Shown here: piece after piece, positions 38,821 through 40,850 of the stretch
How the letters are laid out: the number at the start of each line of letters is the position of its first letter
How positions within the stretch are numbered: the stretch's first letter is position 1
From: Candidatus Accumulibacter contiguus
GTDB taxonomy: Bacteria > Pseudomonadota > Gammaproteobacteria > Burkholderiales > Rhodocyclaceae
DNA: 40,850 nt
Direction of reading: 5' to 3'
Assembly (NCBI RefSeq): GCF_012940005.1
Contig: NZ_SPMX01000035.1
Span: 1-40,850 of the forward strand
Notes under the pieces: generated by a model
What the model was told of the DNA's origin: nothing
The model's database searches: none
Seen by the model: the letters and a program-made list of their open reading frames with translations, nothing else
Made by a program: the position numbers and the translations under genes

Positions 38821-40167
38821 ATGAGCGAAAACAAGGTTCCTTTCACTGCCGGGCGAGTGTCCAAGTTTGTCTGCGAGGCAGGCAAAGCAGCGTCCTTTTT
38901 ATGGGACACCGAATCGACCGGACTCGGCCTGAAGGCGTCAGCCGGCGGCAGCAAGGTCTACGTCTTGCAGAGCCGCTTGGAGTCTGGCGCATCGGTTCGG
39001 CTGACCATCGGCAGCACCAAGGCATGGACCCTTGGCGCCGCACGCGACGAGGCCCGGCGCCTGCAAGTGCTCATTGACTCAGGTAACGATCCGCGCCAAG
39101 AGAAGCGCGACCGGATAGCCGAAGCCGAGGCCAAGCGCGCCGAAGCCGATGCCAAGCGTATCGAGCTGGAGCGCATCGCCGCGCCGGCAATGGAAGCCTG
39201 GCAGAAGTACATCGAAGCGCGCGCCCCGCGGTGGAGTCAAAGCCATCTCGGCGACCATGCGACCGTGAGCAAGGAAGGAGGGGAGCACCGCACCCAAGGG
39301 CGCCGACCCGGCGAGAGTGACAAGACTCTGCCGGGCATCCTGCGCCCGCTACTGGCCCTTCCTCTGGAACAGATCGACGCTGACCGCGTGCGCGTCTGGC
39401 TGCAAGATGAATCCGCCAAGCGCCCGACCCATACCCGCCTTGCCTTCGGCCTGCTGCGCGCTTTCCTGAACTGGTGCTCAGATCGCCCCGAATACCGCGA
39501 CCAAGCACGCACCGACGCCTGCATCACGCGCATGGCCCGCGACGAACTGCCGAAGAAATCCACCAAGGACGACTGCCTGCAACGCGAGCAACTGCCGGCA
39601 TGGTTCGCCGCCGTGCGCCAGATTCAGAATCCCGTCATCGCCGCCTACCTGCAAACGGCCCTGCTGACTGGCGCGCGCCGTGAAGAGGTAGCCAGTATCC
39701 GCTGGGAAGATGTGGACTTCCAGTGGAAGGCCCTGACCATCAAGGACAAGGTTGAGGGCGAGCGCACTATCCCGCTGACGCCCTACGTCGCTTCGCTGCT
39801 GGCCGCCCTGCCCCGTCGCAATGAATGGGTATTCAGCAGCCCCACAGCGGCATCAGGCAGGCTGCAGGAGCCGCGCATCATGCACAACAAGGCATTGACC
39901 GCTGCCGGGCTGCCAGCACTGAGCATACACGGCCTGCGCCGGTCCTTTGGTACGCTGGCCGAGTGGGTGGAATGCCCCGCGGGAGTCTCTGCGCAGATCA
40001 TGGGCCACAAGCCAAGCGCCACCGCGGAGAAGCATTACCGGGTTCGCCCGCTCGACCTGTTGCGCCAGTGGCACACGAAGATTGAAGGCTGGATTCTCGA
40101 TCAAGCCGGTATCGAGCAACCGGCCGAAGATCGGGGGCACGGCCTGCGAGTCGTCAATGCTGTCTGA
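38821..40167 (+). CDS. Tyrosine recombinase (integrase) of an integrative element
   Basis: A site-specific integrase with a P4-like N-terminal arm-binding domain (SFLWDTESTGLGLKASAGGSKVYVLQSRLESG). The catalytic residues are visible: Arg in GARREEVASIRWEDVD, HGLRRSF (HxxR), GHKPSATAEKHY (His and nucleophile Tyr). 448 aa from the ATG at 38821, chosen because GGAGG lies 7-8 bp upstream; the open frame extends further but includes the promoter. It begins close to the tRNA-Met fragment, as integrases usually do. Codon use is similar to the chromosome. Confidence 0.95.
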   Translation: MSENKVPFTAGRVSKFVCEAGKAASFLWDTESTGLGLKASAGGSKVYVLQSRLESGASVRLTIGSTKAWTLGAARDEARRLQVLIDSGNDPRQEKRDRIAEAEAKRAEADAKRIELERIAAPAMEAWQKYIEARAPRWSQSHLGDHATVSKEGGEHRTQGRRPGESDKTLPGILRPLLALPLEQIDADRVRVWLQDESAKRPTHTRLAFGLLRAFLNWCSDRPEYRDQARTDACITRMARDELPKKSTKDDCLQREQLPAWFAAVRQIQNPVIAAYLQTALLTGARREEVASIRWEDVDFQWKALTIKDKVEGERTIPLTPYVASLLAALPRRNEWVFSSPTAASGRLQEPRIMHNKALTAAGLPALSIHGLRRSFGTLAEWVECPAGVSAQIMGHKPSATAEKHYRVRPLDLLRQWHTKIEGWILDQAGIEQPAEDRGHGLRVVNAV

Positions 40168-40195
40168 CAGTTCAGGCAAGGTAGATGTGCCTGCG

Positions 40196-40224
40196 TTGAA
40201 CTATTGCCATCTGAGGCATACAAT
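40196..40224 (+). promoter_or_regulatory. Promoter with flanking direct repeats, probably leaderless
   Basis: TTGAAC (40196-40201), a 17-bp spacer and TACAAT (40219-40224) lie just before the ATG at 40233, so transcription should start at or next to it. The 9-bp word TATTGCCAT occurs at 40202-40210 and again at 40226-40234, the second copy covering the start codon; a repressor could bind both. Confidence 0.55.
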
Positions 40225-40232
40225 GTATTGCC

Positions 40233-40577
40233 ATGAGCAAGATTTCCTGCATCAAGCCGACCGATAAGCAAGCTATCGAGTGGGTCAAGGAGGCCGGCAG
40301 CCAAAAGCGCCGCCTTGTTTTCACTGAACATGCGGAGTTGCGGATGAAAGAGCGCCGCATTGGCCGCCGCCAAGTGCTACAGACCTTGCAGAATGGCCAT
40401 ATCAGCGAACCGTTGCACCAGGACATCAGGGGCGACTGGCGGTGTAACGTGAGTTGGTTTTATGCAGGGGTTCGCCTCAATGCTCTCAACGTAACGCGCC
40501 ATTGTCATAATTTGATCAACGGTCAGATACCCGGTTGCACGTCGGGCAGGCTCCTGGCAAAATGCCTATCCCCTTGA
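40233..40577 (+). CDS. DUF4258-type small protein (possible toxin)
   Basis: A 114-residue protein with SQKRRLVFTEHAELRMKERRIGRRQVLQTLQNGHISEPLHQDIRGDWRCNVSWFYAGVRL, the DUF4258 core (HAxxRMxER, then a turn of the BrnT-like fold). Members often occur as toxin-like partners of an HTH antitoxin. The second half (ALNVTRHCHNLINGQIPGCTSGRLLAKCLSP) does not match the usual C-terminal strand (V.VV.V), so the gene is probably frame-shifted or changed near 40480. It has no partner gene and no ribosome site. Confidence 0.6.
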   Translation: MSKISCIKPTDKQAIEWVKEAGSQKRRLVFTEHAELRMKERRIGRRQVLQTLQNGHISEPLHQDIRGDWRCNVSWFYAGVRLNALNVTRHCHNLINGQIPGCTSGRLLAKCLSP

Positions 40578-40588
40578 TACCCAGGTAA

Positions 40589-40850
40589 GATTTTATATGC
40601 CAAGATCTTTATGTCAATGTCGTTGACTCGTTCTCTAACTTCCTTTTTTCTCAAGCTTTTTTCATTCAGTCGCGTTTGACGGAGAAGGCTTTCTCCCGAA
40701 CAGGCATCCTCAGTTTTCCCCGCCTGATCGCCTGCCTGCTCGGTGGGTACACGTCCAAAGTGCAGTCTGAACTGGACGCCTTCTTCGCCAACCTGGCGAA
40801 CCGCGCCGACCTGGCACGAGAAGTCTCGGCGCAGGCCTTTGCCAAAGCCC
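40589..40850 (+). mobile_element. IS4-type transposase, N-terminal part (runs off window)
   Basis: The frame opens after a TAA at 40586-40588 and shows DLYVNVVDSFSNFLFSQAFF, then RLTEKAFSRTGILSFPRLIACLLGGYTSKVQSELDAFFANL, the N-terminal pattern of IS4-type DDE transposases (KAFTRxRxLxFpxLI...L...LQxELDxFF). No ATG, GTG or TTG with a ribosome site is seen at the expected position; an ATG at 40597 is in another frame. Either the 5' end is damaged or it starts unusually. The inverted repeat of the IS could not be identified. Confidence 0.6.

Noticed and set aside
40597-40626. ATG at 40597 as the transposase start
   Set aside because: Its frame stops after nine codons and is not the frame with the transposase pattern.

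Overview
The window looks like a piece of a betaproteobacterial chromosome, most likely Rhodocyclales and possibly close to 'Candidatus Accumulibacter'. The evidence is the high GC content, the gene order hfq-hflX-hflK-hflC-DUF2065-hisZ-purA, an AcnB aconitase, a heme d1 (nir) cluster with a fused NirDL, a phasin-like gene, and a PEP-CTERM remnant. The genus is an inference from gene content only.

Layout. 1-8851: the leader end of a type I-E CRISPR array and a complete type I-E cas operon, all on the minus strand (cas3-cse1-cse2-cas7-cas5-cas6e-cas1-cas2). 9252-11496: a tandem two-domain 6-phosphofructokinase of the eukaryotic type. 11590-14196: acnB, convergent with it. 14344-18550: a small unknown gene with a promoter that predicts a leaderless message, an intergenic hairpin repeat, the miaB-phoH-ybeY operon, and rlmJ. 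18598-21419: an FMN nitronate-monooxygenase-like enzyme with a Cys-rich tail, a divergent folE, and a Phd/VapC-type toxin-antitoxin pair behind a repeated operator. 21476-29669: a minus-strand housekeeping block (phasin-like protein, a coiled-coil unknown, purA, hisZ, DUF2065, hflC, hflK, hflX, hfq). 29810-35910: two small membrane proteins, then a plus-strand operon of a diheme cytochrome c and nirF-nirDL-nirG-nirH for heme d1 synthesis, then a bacteriohemerythrin. 36121-38557: a minus-strand block with a PEP-CTERM remnant, a YidB-like protein, a NirC-like cytochrome, DUF1622, and a 5'-truncated pstB-like gene. 38559-40850: the edge of an integrated element, with a tRNA-Met 3' fragment and its terminator, a tyrosine integrase, a DUF4258 gene and the start of an IS4-type transposase.

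Most striking structural signal. At least eight coding breaks (cas2 twice, cas7, pfk, miaB, the nitronate monooxygenase, hflK, and a small membrane protein) sit exactly on a homopolymer run of 6-9 bases. Each is repaired by removing one base from that run. The first CRISPR repeat also has six G where its two neighbours have five. This uniform +1 bias points to sequencing or consensus error more than to real pseudogenes. I therefore annotate these genes over their full repaired span and name each run.

Functional picture. The heme d1 genes, the c-type cytochromes and the hemerythrin suggest adaptation to low oxygen and nitrite respiration. The phasin-like protein, the tandem PFK and acnB fit an organism cycling carbon stores. 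The CRISPR system, the toxin-antitoxin pair and the integrated element form the accessory layer.
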